NCBI GenBank assembly: GCA_963825075.1
Contig: CAWGRX010000043.1
Coordinates: 56,637 to 120,636 of the forward strand
DNA from: CAWAVN01 sp963825075
GTDB taxonomy: Bacteria > Planctomycetota > Planctomycetia > Planctomycetales > Planctomycetaceae
Reading direction: 5' to 3'
Length of the DNA: 64,000 nucleotides
Part shown: in pieces, positions 45,511-59,700 of the stretch
Numbering within the stretch: the first letter of the stretch is position 1
How the letters are laid out: every line of letters starts with the position of its first letter
The notes under the pieces: generated by a model
The model's database searches: none
The model's input: the letters and a program-made list of their open reading frames with translations, nothing else
Told to the model about the DNA's origin: nothing
Made by a program: the position numbers and the translations under genes

Positions 45511-46262
45511 GATCAAGTATCCGAAGGGGCTTTTGAGCGTCCGCCAGATTTGGTTTTTTTTGCCGTTTCCACGCGATAGCTGGGGAGAAATTCACGTAGT
45601 CTTCGCGACTCGGAAAATCCCGACTCCCGCGCAGAAAGAGGGCTTGATCGACCCGGCGTTTGAGGATTCCACATCGCCGTTTTCGTTCGCGCAGCGCGCA
45701 TTGGTTTTCTCCGGTTGACTTCCATAATGATCCATCAACGCCTGATAGCGTTTGGTGTGCGTCTTGCGATCCGAATGGTTGTTGACTGCCGCCGTCAAGC
45801 TGTCCGTGCGATGCCGCTGGGGCACGCCGCCGAATTCCCAAAAGGATTTCTGAATCCCCGCGCTCAAGGCCTCGAACGATTCGGAGAAGCACAGCGAAAC
45901 CGACTCCACGTTCGAGTACGTCAACACGCAATGATACAGCGTATGATCGAAACGCTGCCCGGCGATCCGCACGTCCAGATCATTCATCACCGTAAAATCG
46001 CTGGCGGCCAGCCGCCCCGGATGATGCACTTGCTCAAACATCACCGGCTTTCCCGGCCCCGACAGGCTTCGCCACTTGGCCACGCGCCGCTCGAAGGTTC
46101 GCCGCGTGGAGTCGGGAAACCGACCCACGTATTTCTCCTGCAGCCACTCAAAGAGCGTCTTGGCTTTGAGGCGTGGTTCCGCTTCCAATCTCGCTTGGAC
46201 TTCGTCCCAAACCTCCTCAAAGGGATCGACACGCGTGCGGTAATCCCGGGGTCTTTTCTGTC
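45511..46262 (-). pseudogene. IS21 IstA transposase remnant
   Basis: The minus strand reads DPFEEVWDEVQARLEAEPRL, then WLQEKYVGRFPDSTRRTFER, FEQVHHPGRLAASDFTVMND (catalytic Asp) and YSNVESVSLCFSESFEALSA, all typical of IstA. Near 45640-45660 the frame shifts, and the other frame continues QALFLRGSRDFPSREDYVNF toward the IS3 junction. The N-terminus is missing at 46262 and the C-terminus is cut by the IS3 element. No istB is present. Confidence 0.85.
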
Positions 46263-46266
46263 GCTA

Positions 46267-46698
46267 TTAAACCGTTTGCAAAGTCAAGGCATCGGCCGTT
46301 GGTTCTCGGCAAACGAGGTTCTCAAGAGCTTCATCGGCCGCGCCGCTCTTAATGGAAATCGCAGAAGTCGCCGAATGTGTGACATCGCCGTTTCCATTTC
46401 GCTGTTCTCGGCGGACGTGGTCGATCGATTTTCGTGTGGTGATCACGACCAACAGACGCCACAAGTCATTTCGATCGTTGAGATTAGGGAACCGGCCAAA
46501 GATGACGCCTTCAAAAAAGCATTTGAACGCCACTTGCACGGCATCCTCTTCGTCAGCGTGACCGCGATTCGATGGATCGAGCCTGAGTCTCGCCAAACCG
46601 AGCAGCCGGGCGTGGTAACGCTCCTAGAGCGACTAGGCCGACTCATGTTCGCCATATTTGAGTTGGCTAATCCAGCGACCGACTGAACCGTCCGCCAT
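46267..46698 (-). pseudogene. ECF sigma factor, two internal stops and truncated
   Basis: The minus strand from the ATG at 46698 reads MADGSVGRWISQLKYGEHES, then after two TAG codons in the same frame ERYHARLLGLARLRL, AVQVAFKCFFEGVIFGRFPN and LWRLLVVITTRKSIDHVRRE, all matching planctomycete ECF sigma-70 region 2. The protein ends early at LVCREPTADALTLQTV where the IS21 remnant begins, so region 4 is gone. The two stops (likely from CAG and TGG) show it is dead. Confidence 0.85.
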
Positions 46699-46723
46699 TG
46701 AAACCCTCTTCATTTCATGGGTC

Positions 46724-46859
46724 GAACGTGTTTGAAAAATGCAAATCCCGCCAGAGTGAGCGGCAAGTCGCTAGCCGGCCCCAGCGTCTTGATTTTGAGG
46801 AAGTCCCCTTCATCGAGACCCGCAGCCAGCACCTGCGGCTCAGTTTTTCAAACACGTTC
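46724..46859. mobile_element. Second MITE-like element (136 bp)
   Basis: Perfect 16-bp inverted ends, GAACGTGTTTGAAAAA at 46724-46739 and its reverse complement at 46844-46859. The interior is non-coding and GC-richer than the ends, with ctagccgg and cctgcggct parts resembling family D repeats. No second copy was noticed in this window. Confidence 0.7.
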
Positions 46860-47199
46860 TGAGTGATAATTCTCGCACGCGCGACGCAACAGGTTCAAGA
46901 AAAAAGTGGCATTGGGGGCGACGAATTGTGAAATTTTGTCGAGAGAACAACGTACGAATGGAAGCCGCAGAATCAAGAAGGATTCGTTCGTTGCCACTCC
47001 ATGTCACACTTGCCGTTCCTTCAGCGATTTGTGAATAGAAGTGTCCGATTTTTGGATGCGCCCGTTCGCAATCGAAATGAAACGCGATGTTCCTCGTTGG
47101 GGGAAGTTGCCGGTACGTTTCCTGGCAACCTCGGGCGAATCGCCGATGGCGGGCGGATGTTTTTCATCGTTTTGCTCACTTCTGACGATGTCGGCGTTT

Positions 47200-47384
47200 C
47201 ATTCAGATTCCGATCCCCATGGCGCCTCCAACGGATGCTTTCGCTGCCTTCGTTTTGCAAACCGGCTGAGACGCGCAATGGGCATTCCCACGTGAACGAA
47301 TTCGAATTTCGCGACGGCAAAATCGCCCGGCGCATCGTGACTGCGGACTATGGAAATCTGAGAGAAATCGTTAACGAATCCTAA
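47200..47384 (+). pseudogene. C-terminal fragment, possibly SnoaL/NTF2-like
   Basis: One frame ends HVNEFEFRDGKIARRIVTAD then YGNLREIVNES, which resembles the last strand pair of NTF2/SnoaL-like proteins (the E-F-x-F-x-D-G-K-I pattern). No matching N-terminus is found upstream, so it appears to be a remnant in the decay zone. The call rests on a short motif only. Confidence 0.3.
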
Positions 47385-47795
47385 AGTCCCGGTAACTTCC
47401 CTGTTCTTCCGAAGACCTCTTGCTATCTTCGATTTGTAACAAAAGGGATTCCGCAGATTCCTCCGATTCGCACTAAGACCCTCGTGGAGATAAGTCGAAG
47501 CAGACGGTGATTCACCTAAAAGACGAGTGCTTTTACCTATCAAGAGGAAAATGCCTGATTTTCAATTCAGGAAGATTACTCCAAAAATCCGATTTTTTAG
47601 TCCCTTTTGGCCCAATTTCCCGTACTCTACCGAGTTGATGCGTTTCATCCGGCAGCCATTCTCATTTCGAATGCCGGTTATTCATAGCTGTTCTCGATCA
47701 ATCGCATTTCACCCGAACGCTAATCGCCCCCCGCCGCCCTGGATGGCCGCCTGACGCTTTTCTCCGGCGAGACGCATCCTTCAAACTGAGGCTCC
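47385..47795. other. Gene-free stretch before the giant gene
   Basis: About 410 bases with no supported gene. It must include the giant gene's promoter; none is obvious. Confidence 0.45.
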
Positions 47796-47799
47796 GCCC

Positions 47800-50700
47800 A
47801 TGAACCGCCTCTTACAATTCCTGTGGTCGCTTCCGATCGCCTGGAGAAAGACAAACGCGGGCCGCTTCCAGGCCCGCCGAAGCCGCACCGGGCGACTGCG
47901 GGAGCACTGGATCGGGGCGGAAGTCTTAGAGGATCGCACTTTGCTGGCGGGGGAACCACTCTTTCCGGGTCCTCAACTTGACGCTGGGAATGCGCCGAAT
48001 AGCGTAGGGGTCGCGGACGTCAACAACGACGGCGTGATCGATGTGATTACTTCGAGTAAAACCTCCTTTTTAAATTATCCAACGGCCTACCATGGCGTTT
48101 CGGTGTTGTTGGGTAATGGCGATGGGACATTTCAACCGGCTCAAACACCGTTTTTCGAAACGAGCGTGGGCCCAAATTCCGTGGCGGTCGGGGACCTCGA
48201 CGGCGACGGAGCGATCGATATCGCCACCGCCAACGAAGATGCAACCGTTGGTGTGCTTTTTGGCAACGGGGATGGAACATTCCAATCCCGGCAATTCTTC
48301 GCGGTCGGTGGTGCCGCGAGGTTCGTAACGGTCGGCGACTTCAACGGGGACAATGTGGATGATCTGGCGACGGCAAATTCCCTGGACGACACCGTCTCAG
48401 TCCTGTTGAGCAATGGCGATAGAACATTTCAGGCAGCGCAGGACTTCGCGGTTGGGGACGATCCGCTTTCGGTGCGAGTGGCAGACTTCAATGGTGACGG
48501 CAAACTGGATTTGGCAACACCAAACTCCAACAGCGACAATGTCTCCGTGCTGTTGGGGAACGGCGATGGAACGTTTCAGGCAGCGACAAGTTTTTTTGTC
48601 GGTGACCGTCCGACGTCGATTGTGACTGGAGATTATGATGATGATGGCGTGACAGACTTTGTGGTCGATATTCTCGTTCCCGGAACTTCAGCGGTTCGAA
48701 CTTATCTGGGTAATGGCGATGGGACGTTTTCGTTGTTTGCATTGATCTCTGAGGTCTCCGGAGTTCGCACCGTGGGCGATTTCGATGACGACGGCATCAA
48801 GGATGTGGCCACGTTTGGCGGGTCAGTCCTGTTCGGGATCGGCGACGGGCGGTTTCAAGCGGTGCAGACATTCACGCTCGGCGAGGCCGCCGCTGACTTT
48901 GACGGTGACGGTGTGGATGATTTGGTCGGGAGAGGTGGTTCCCGCGCCGTAACCGTCTATATCAACAATGTGGACAGGACGTTTCAAGCCGCGGAGACGT
49001 TTAATGCGGGCATTATCGGGTCGATCACGACAGCCGACTTCAACGGCGACGGCGTCCCTGACCTGATGGGGGCTGCCAACGGTGGGTTTACTGTACTTCT
49101 GAGCGATGGCTTTGGCTCATTTCTCTCCCCCCAATTCAACAATGTCGGAAGTGGCGGTGCCGTGACAACGGCGGACTTCAATCGCGACGGCATCACGGAC
49201 ATTGCGCAAGGCGGTTCTTCCATCTCGATTTTTTTGGGGAACGGCGATGGGACGTTTCAGCCGAAGCAGAGTTTCGCGGCCAGCGGAGGTCGGATCACAA
49301 CGGGAGACTTCAACGCCGACGGCATCATCGACCTGGCGACGCTCGATGGCTGGGTCCTCATCGGAAACGGTGATGCGACGTTCCAGACCGCGCAAAACTT
49401 TGACCCCGGTGGGACTAACAGAGCTTCCATCATCGCCGCGGACGTAAACGGCGACGGCGCGAGCGACGTCGTGACTTCCACCCTCCCTCCGTTTGGGCAG
49501 AACGGCGGTTTCGTCTCGGTAATCTTGGGGAACGGGGATGGAACGTTTCAGCCGCGGCAGGATTTCGGGATGGGCAACAATCCGGAATCCGTGACGGCCG
49601 CCGACTTTGATGGGGATGGCGTGGTCGATCTGGCGACTTCGGCCTACCTCAGCGACACGGCGGTCGTACGGCTTGGCAACGGTGACGGAACGTTCCAGCC
49701 AGCACAGAGTTTCTTGGTCGATATCCAACCGCATTCGATCGCGGCGACCGACTTTGACGGCGACAGCGTTATCGATCTCGTCACCGGAAACAATGTGGGC
49801 AACGTCTCAGTCCTTTTGGGCAACGGTGACGGAACATTTCAGCCCAGACAGGATTTTGCGGGCTCGGGAACACAGGAGGTGACGACGGCTGACTTTAACG
49901 GCGATGGTCGAATCGACATCGTAACCGAAGGGTCGATCCTGTTGAACAGAAGCGAGGCCCCAGTGATTTCGGGGATCGTCGCCAGGCAGTTTGTGGACGA
50001 CAACCAGACGATGATGCCGTTTTCGCACGTCGGAATCCACGATGATCAGAGTGCGTTGTCAATTACGATCACATTGAATGACGCCGCTAATGGAACATTA
50101 AGCGGTGGCGGCTTTACAGATCTGGGAGGCGGCGTTTATCGGATCACTGGCGTTTCCCCGGTCGATACCCAGAATGCCATCCGTAGCCTGACGTTTGATC
50201 CGACGGAGAATCAAGTCCGAGCCGGAGATCGCGTGACCACGCGGTTTACCGTCGTCGTGGCTAACGGCTTGGGCACATCCACGAATTCTCAAACAACGGT
50301 GATCGCCACCTCGTTCGATGATCCTCCAATCGCCAATGACGATCCACAAATCCCAGGCGACCCAAACTATGCGACCGACCGGAACACCGTACTCAGCGTC
50401 GATGCGGCGCATGGAGTTCTGGTCAACGACTTTGATCCGGACGTGGGCGAAAGCGTTGAATTCGTCTCGAATACGAATAGTGCCAATGGCGCCATGGTTG
50501 TTGTGGATTCCGATGGCAGTTTCACCTATGACCCCTCGACTTTGAATCCCGGCAACTACTCTTCGGACACCTTCACCTACGAGATTCGCAACGTCGGCGT
50601 GACTCCCGGTGCTGACTTTGCCGTCGATGCCGGCTTAGATACCGATGGCGACGACCGTTGGCAGGATCAAGTCGGCACGACAGGCTTCGAATTGTTGTTG

Positions 50701-53700
50701 GACGATTCTCCAGCCGTCACCCGCATGACGGGCGTGAGTGCTTTTCCGGGTATCACGGCGGCCTATGACTTTTCAGGCGGCTTGCTGGGGAACGAAGCCG
50801 GGGCATTGCTCGTGGACGCCGGAACCACGACCGCCCAGACTTTTCAAAATGCCCCGGGAAACTGGTCGAACCAAAACGTGACATTCGAAATCTGGTTTAA
50901 ACCCGATAACCTCACTCCAACAGTCCCCAACGGCCAAATCCTCTTCGAGGACGGCGGCGGAACAGGAATCGGTTTCTACATAGATGACAACCTTCTGAGA
51001 TTTCGCAAGCAGCCGAACGCCGGAGACATCGCCTTTGACCTCTCGGGCATCGGCGACGAGTTCATCCAGGCCGTCGGAACCTACGATGTTTTGACTGGCG
51101 TGATGAATCTCTATGTCGATGGGGTATTTGTGGGGACGGACACCGCTGCCGGCGGTGATTGGACCGGAGGCGACCCGGCGGCCATTGGAACTCTCGGCGG
51201 AGCAAATTCCGGCGGGATCGGTAGCGGTCAGCAGGCGACCCAAAGTTTCGATGGGCAGATTGCGATCTTTCGTGTCTACTCGGATCAAATACTGAACGAT
51301 GCACAGGTCTATAACAATTACAAAGCGGTGACTGGTTCCGCCCAGAATGTTACTGGAACGGTCACGATTGCCCTCACTGGTGCCGAAATTCCTGAGACGA
51401 TCGTGGTCACCAACACCAACGACAGTGGGGTGGGGTCGCTTCGGCAGGCGATTTTGGATTCGAACACTTCGCCGGACTTGAATACGATTGTGTTCAATAT
51501 CCCTGGAGCAGGTTCGCATTCGATCGATTTGCTTTCCGCCTTACCCAACATCACCGACACGGTGGTGATCGATGGTTGGAGCCAACCTGGTTTTGCCGGC
51601 ACTCCGATGATTGAGCTCAACGGAGCCGCGGCGGGGGCTGGGGCAAACGGTCTCGTTCTGGCACCGGGCAGCGATGGCACCACGATTCGCGGGTTGGTCA
51701 TCAACCTCTTCGGCGGAAATGGGATCGAGATTAACGGCAGTTCGTCGAACGTCATCGCTGGAAATTACATCGGCACGGACGCAACCGGCACCGTTGGGTC
51801 GGGCAACTCGAACAGCGGTGTCTTCATTCTTGGGGGCGCGACCGACAATATCATCGGCACGAACGGCGACGGGACGGAGGATCTGAGCGAGCGGAACATC
51901 ATTTCCGGCAACGCTTTTGTCGGTGTCCAGATTGTGGGTGCCGGAACTGTCGGTAACACACTTGCCGGCAATTACATCGGCACCGACATCACCGGCAGCG
52001 CCTCCGTCCCGAACGGCAGACCGACCAGTGGCATCGGCGGCGTCTGGATCTGGTCCGGAGCGAGTCAGAACATCATCGGAACTGACGGTGACGGTGTCAG
52101 CGACGACCTGGAAGGCAACCTGATCTCGGGCAACGAGCGGTATGCCGGCGTCTTTATCGAAAACGTGGGAACCGACGTGAACGTGGTTGCGGGGAATCTC
52201 ATCGGCACGGACGCGACCGGAACGTTGGCGCTCGCCAACAGCGGACAGGGGATCGTGATCAAAGCCGGCGCCCGCATGACTCGCGTGGGGACGGACGGCG
52301 ATGGGGTCAGCGACTCCGACGAGCGCAACGTGATCTCGGGCAACGACGTCACCGGTGTCTACATCTGGGGGTCGGGAACCACCCAATCGGTGGTCGCCGG
52401 GAACTATATCGGCACGGATGTCACCGGCACGATTGCCCTCGGGAACGGTGGCAACGGGGTCCTGATCAACCTTAGTGCCAGCAACAACGTGATCGGAACC
52501 GATGGTGATGGGATGAACGATGCGTCCGAAGGCAACGTGATTTCCGGAAACCTGTCTGTTGGCGTCAACATCACGGGGGCAGGAACGGACTCAAACGTGG
52601 TCGCGGGGAACTACATCGGCACGGATGTCAGCGGCACATTGGTTCTGGGCAATTCCCTCGACGGCGTCATAATCTCACAGGGCGCGCAGTTCAATCGCAT
52701 CGGAACGGATGGCAGTAACGATGCCTACAACGCCAATGAGCGGAACATCATCTCCGGCAACGATCGTTTCGGCGTGCAGATTCTCAACTCCGGTACGAGT
52801 AACAACGTTGTCGCCGGCAATTACATCGGCACGGACGTCTCGGGTTCACTGCCGGTTGGAAATGCCGTTCACGGCGTGGTCATTACCAACGGGGCCAGTG
52901 CCAACATCATCGGCACCAACGGCGATGGCATGGGTGATGCCGTGGAAGGCAATGTGATCTCCGCCAATCTGGTTGTCGGCGTGAATATCACTCAGGCGGG
53001 AACGGACGACAACGTCGTGGCGGGCAATCTCATTGGAACCAATGCCGCCGGTACAAGCGCGCTTGGGAATGGAAACACGGGCGTTACGGTTTCAGGCGGT
53101 GCCAAAAACAACCGAATTGGCACCAACTCCGATGGTGTCTCGGATGACTTGGAACGGAACATCATCTCGGGCACGACCGACTCCCACGGTGTGGCAATTC
53201 GCGATGCGGGGACCGAGGGCAACGTCGTCGCGGGCAATTATGTGGGAACGGACATCAACGGGACGGCGGCTTTGGGCAATGGGGCGGTCGGCATTGCCGT
53301 TTATGCAGCTGCTGCGAACAACCTGATTGGTGGTGTCTTGCCCGCGGCCCGCAATGTGATTTCCGGCAACGGTTCAGAGGGCGTTCGCATTGTCCAGGCC
53401 GGCACTAACGGCAACCGGGTACAGGGGAACTACATCGGCACGGACTGGACCGGCACGGCCGCTTTGGGCAATCTGACGCAAGGTGTGAACATCTACGCGA
53501 CGGCATCGGGAAATATCATCGGCACCGATGGCGATGGCGTGAACGATGCGTCCGAAGGCAACGTGATCTCGGGGAATCAATCCAACGGCGTGAACATTTC
53601 GGGGGTTGGAACGCAGTACAACATCGTCGCCGGTAATTGGATTGGCACGGATCACACGGGATCGTTCGCGTTGGGGAATACGTTTAATGGAGTGCAAATG

Positions 53701-56700
53701 GCAGGCGGGGCCTCGAACAACTGGGTGGGCACAAACGGCGATGACCACGGCGATGCGAACGAAGGCAACCTCATTTCCGGGAACCAAGGTTCTGGTGTGA
53801 ATATCACGCAGGCCGGGACGGATTGGAACGTCATTGCGGGCAATCTGATCGGAACCAATGCGGACGGAAGTCTGCCACTGGGCAATGCCGCGACGGGTGT
53901 GGAGATACATGTGGGGGCGAGTCAGAATTTCGTGGGGACTGATGGCAATGGCGTCTCCGACGACTTGGAACGGAATGTCATTTCCGGCAATCTCCTCGGC
54001 GTGCAAATCCGCGATGCCGGCAGCGATTCCAATGTGGTGGCGGGCAATACGATCGGGACAAACGCCAAGGGAACCGCCTCCTTAGGAACGCAAGTGCGTG
54101 GCGTGGATTTGTTTTTCGATGCCCAATTCAATGTTGTCGGTACCAATGGGGATGGCATCGGCGACGAGGCCGAAGGCAACTTGATTTCCGGCAACCAGGC
54201 CCGCGGCGTCCACATTGTGGAAAGCCATCACAACACTGTCGCCGGCAACGTGATCGGATTGGATGCCACCGGCAAGACCGCCATCGATTTCGGCGGGATC
54301 GGAATCCAAATTCAAGGTGGAACCGCTAACTGGATCGGCACGAATGCAGATGGGACGTCGGATACGGTGGAACGCAACATCATTTCTGGAAACACGGATG
54401 ACGGTATTCGGCTGACAACGGCATTGGACAACACCATCGCGGGCAATTACATCGGCACGGACATCACGGGCACGGTGCCCGTGGGTAACGCGAACGATGG
54501 CTTGCGGCTCCATCTTGGCTCTACGGTCAACCAGATCGGTGGTTCCGTCCCGGCGGCCCGGAATGTGATTTCGGCGAACGGGGCCAACGGCATCCTGATC
54601 AGCGATGCGGGAACTACGGGGAATCTCGTGATCGGCAACTTCATCGGCACGGACGAAAGGGACCTGTTTGCTCTGGGCAATGCCGGTTCCGGCGTGCGCA
54701 TCCAGTCGGGGGCGTCGTCGAATTTCATTGGGACCGACGGCGATGGCACGAACGATCCCGCCGAAGGCAACACCATCGCCTATAACTTGCTCGACGGCGT
54801 GACGTATTTTGACGGCGGCGCGACGATTCGGGGCAACAGTATTTATTCCAACGCGGGGCTGGGCATCGACTATCTCGATGATGGCGTGACCGCGAACGGT
54901 GCCGGGCTTCAAGATTTCCCTGTGTTCTTCGGCGTTCAAGGCGGAGCCTCGACGCGCGTGCTGGGGAGCATCAGCGGACCGGCCAATTCGACGCTTATGC
55001 TGGACTTTTACGCGAACGGCGAATTGGATCCGAGCGGGTTCGGCGAAGGTCGGCGGTATCTGGGTTCAACGAGTGTTACGACGAACTCTGTGGGCGTCGC
55101 CGCCTTTGACGTCTCGCTCTCCGTCTATACGGTCGCCGGGGAATCCGTTACGGCGACCGCGACCCCGCCCGACGGCAGCACCAGCGAGTTTTCTCTGGAC
55201 CAAGCGGCGACTTTCAGCCAACCGCCTACCATATTGCCTGACAGTTTGATTGTCACCATCCCGGAATCGGAAAACGACAATGCCGCCTCGCCGGAAGCGA
55301 CCTTCGGCGTGGTGACGTTCAACGTGCCGGAGAATGCGGAATTTCGCTTGGACGGCTTGTTCGAAGCTCCCGATCCCAACTGCGCAGCACACGGTGTTCG
55401 TTTATTGGGGAGACGGCACGAGCGATACCCGAATCGTTGCCGCCGGCGAGTTGGGATTCTCGTTCGATCATGCCTATGCCGACGATTTTCTCACCGGCAC
55501 CCCGTCCGATCCGATCGAGGCAACGGTCGTCGTGACGGATGAAGATGGGGCGAGCGGCTCGGCCAACATCGATCTCACGGTTGAGAATGTTGCCGCGGCG
55601 TTTGACGGGCCGTTGGCGATTCTGCATAACGGCGTGCCCGTTTCGACGGCGGCGGAAGGGGACCTTGTCCAACTGACGGGCCGCATCAGCGATCCGGGCA
55701 CGCTGGATCTCCACACGCTTGAAATCGATTGGGGCGACGGCTCGCCGCTTCAGTCCGTCGCGTTTGCGGCAGGAGTGACAGACTTCAGCATTCCCCACAC
55801 GCTCCGGGACAACAGCACGACAGACCGGGTGACCGTCACACTCCGGGACGACGACAGCGGCATCGCAACCGCCCAGACGAGCGTGGCCGTCACGAATGTC
55901 GCTCCAATCGTCGCCGTGCAGGCGACCACGGCTTCGGAAGGCACTCCGGTGACGCTGACCGCGGCTGTCAACGATCCCGGTGCGGGCGACCTGTTCCTTT
56001 ATCATTGGGTGATAAAAAACGGACCGAAAACCGTAGCCGCCGGCTATGGGCCGGACATTACGTTCACTCCCAAAGACAGCGGCCTGTTCGATGTGTCGTT
56101 AACCGTTGTCGATGATGACGGCGGGCAATCGCCGGCTCCGCCGATGACCTTGGTGGTAGAAAACGTCGCCCCCACAATCAACGCGGAGTATGTGGTTTTG
56201 ACGAATGGCGAAGGGAACATCGTCACCAACGTTGCCGAAGGCGAACTCTTCACCCTGGCCGGATCCTTCACGGATCCGGGTTACGAGGAGCATACGGTCG
56301 TCGTCGATTGGGGCGACGGCGGTCCCGAGACGACTTTCACACTAAATGCGGGCGTCTCCAATTTCACCGTCAAGCACCGATACCCCGATGACAATCTCCC
56401 GGGGACGGCGAGCGACAGTTATTTGATGTCGGTGACCGTGACCGATGCCAGCGGCGCACCGGTTCTGGAGCAGTCGTCCGTCAGCGTGACCAATGTCCCC
56501 CCACAGCCGAGCATCCTCGACGATGGGAGCGACGGCACAACCGTCCGGCTGCGGGCGGTGGTGACGGATCCCAGTCCGGCGGAGACGTACCAATATGTTT
56601 GGACGGTGACGGTGAATGGCGTAGCGCTCACGGGGCTGACGACCGACCAATCCACGCTCACGTTTTCCCGCCCGGCGGGCGGCGTGGCCCGCGTGACGCT

Positions 56701-59700
56701 CACGGTCACCGACGACGACGGTGGCCAAGGCGTGACCGAGATCCTGTTCATCGGCGGCACGGATCAAGCCGACCGAATCGACATCGCGCCCACCGCCGAC
56801 ACCGGCGACGATCCCACTGCTCTCACGCTGATCCTCAACGGCGGGCAGGTGATTGATACCGGGCCTGTCCACGCCATACTGATCGCAACCGGCGACGGCG
56901 ACGACACAGTCGTAATCAACTCGGCGGTGACGACTCCCGTGGCCGTGTTTGCCGGCGGCGGGGATGATTCGGTCACCGGCGGTTCGGGGGGTGATTACCT
57001 TGACGGTGGCTTGGGGGACGACACGTTGGCCGGCGGGGCCGGGAATGATACGGTCACCAGCATGGGCAATGACAGTCTCATCGGCGGGACGGGCGACGAT
57101 GAGTATGTGATCCTTGGCTTCAGCGACAAGGTTCTGGACGAAGGTGGAAGCGGCGGCATTGACACGATTAACTTCACGGCGGTGGATGAAGGGGTCACGC
57201 TTAATTTGGGGACGACGGATTCGGTGCAAACTGCCACACAGAGTGGAGGGACGATTACTCTCAAGGGCACGTTTGAAGATGTGCTCGGCTCGGAGCAGAC
57301 GGACAATCTCACCGGCAACGATGAAGAGAACCTGATCTTCGGCGGCGGCGGGAACGATTCTTTGGACGGCGGGACGGGGAATGATACGCTCGACGGCGGG
57401 ATGGGGGACGATTCGCTGACCGGGGGCGACGGCAACGATACGCTGATCTCCGGCGACGGCAACGATTCGCTCGACGGCGGCACGGGCAATGACACGCTGA
57501 TCGCCGGCGAAGGCAACGGCGACAGCACCGACACCAACCAGTATGGCGATGACACGCTCTTCGGCGGCGATGGAAACGACCTGATCTTCGGCGGCGGCGG
57601 GAATGATTCGCTCGACGGGGCTGCGGGGAACGACACGTTGGACTCCGGCGGCGGGGATGATTCTCTCGATGCCGGCACGGGCAACGATACCGTGATGGCG
57701 GGCGACGGCAACGATTCGATCACCGCCGCCGACGGCAACGACTCCATCGACGGCGGCACGGGCGATGACACGCTGACCGCCGGTGGCGGCGACGACACCA
57801 CGACGACCGATAACAATGACACCCTGTTCGGCGGAGATGGGAACGATTTAATCTTCGGTGGCGGCGGCAACGATTCTTTGGACGGCGGCGGCGGCGATGA
57901 CACCTTGGTCGCGGGCGATGGTGGAGATAGTTCGCTCACCGGTGGAGAAGGCAACGACTCGCTCACTGGCGGCACTGGGAACGATACGCTCACTGCGGGC
58001 GATGGCGAGAACGAAACCTACGATGATGACACGCTGTTCGGCGGGGATGGCAACGACCTGATCTTCGGCGGCGGCGGGAACGATTCGCTCGATGCCGGGA
58101 CGGGCAACGACACCATCACGGGCGGCGGCGGGGACGATTCGATCACCGCGGGCGACGGGAACGATTCGCTCGATGCCGGCATGGGCAATGACACGCTCTA
58201 TGCCGGCGACGGCAACGACACGACCACGCCGGGGGATGACACGCTCTTCGGCGGGGATGGGAACGACTTGATCTTCGGCGGCGGCGGCAACGATTCTTTG
58301 GACGGCGGCACGGGCAACGATACGATTTCCTCCGGCACGGGCGGCGATCCGACTTTGTCGGGCGGCGACGGCAACGACTCTCTCACCGGCAGCGACGGCA
58401 ACGATTCCCTGGACGGCGGCAGCGGGAACGACACGCTCACCGCGGGCGATGACACCACGACCTCGACGGGCGATGATACGCTGTTCGGCGGCGAGGGAAA
58501 CGATCTGATTTTCGGCGGCGGCGGAAACGATTCTCTCGACGGCGGCAGCGGCGATGACACCCTCTCCGGCGGCGACGGCAACGCCAGCCTCACCGGCGGG
58601 GACGGCAACGATTCCCTCACCGGCAGCACCGGGAACGATACGATCGATGGCGGCGCGGGGAACGACACCCTCACCGCGGGCGACGGCAGCGATACCACGA
58701 CTCCCGCCGACGATACGCTGTTCGGCGGGGATGGAAACGACCTGATCTTCGGCGGCGGCGGAAACGATTCCCTGGACGGCGGCACGGGCAACGACACGCT
58801 CACCGGCGGCGACGGCGATACCACGCTCACCGGCGGCGATGGCAACGATTCGCTGACCGGCGGGACCGGCAACGATTCTCTCGACGGCGGCACGGGGAAC
58901 GATACGCTCTCTGCCGGCGACGGCAACGACACCACCACTCCCGCCGATGATACGCTGTTCGGCGGCGATGGCAACGACCTGATCTTCGGCGGCGGCGGGA
59001 ATGATTCGCTCGACGGTGGCACGGGCAACGACACCCTTTCCGGCGGCGACGGCAATGCCAGCCTCGACGGCGGCGACGGGAACGATTCGCTCATCGGCGG
59101 CGACGGCAACGATTCCCTCGACGGCGGGACGGGGAACGACACTTTGATCGGCGGCGACGGCAACGATTCCTTGGACGGCGGCACGGGCGATGACACGCTC
59201 TACGCCGGCGACGGCAACGACACCACCACTTCGACCGACGATGACACGCTGTTCGGCGGCGATGGGAACGATCTGATCTTCGGCAGTGCTGGAGCCAACC
59301 TCATCGTCGGCGGGCAGGGCGACGATCGGATCGTCGGCCGCGGCCAGGATGAATACTTCGGCGACAACGTGGACGGCAGCGGGACCGGCACCGACGCGTT
59401 CCTCTATTTCGCCGATGTCGACATGGCCCTCACCGATACCACGCTTACGGTTGGCAGCACCGACATTTCGCTCAACAACTTTGAGAGGGTGCAACTCACC
59501 GGCGGGGATGGTAATAACCTGTTGAACGCTTCGGCCTTCAGCGGCAACGTGGCCTTGATGGGCGGCGGGGGCGATGATGTTCTCCTCGGCGGCATCGGCG
59601 ACGATACGCTCGACGGCGGGGCCGGCAACGATGTGCTCGACGGCGGGCCCGGCAGTGATGTTTACAACTTCGGCGCGGATGCCGGCGGAAACGACATCAT

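Noticed and set aside
56950..59290. Possible CRISPR array in the repeated DNA
   Set aside because: The repeats are coding, of uneven length, with no unique spacers and no cas genes.
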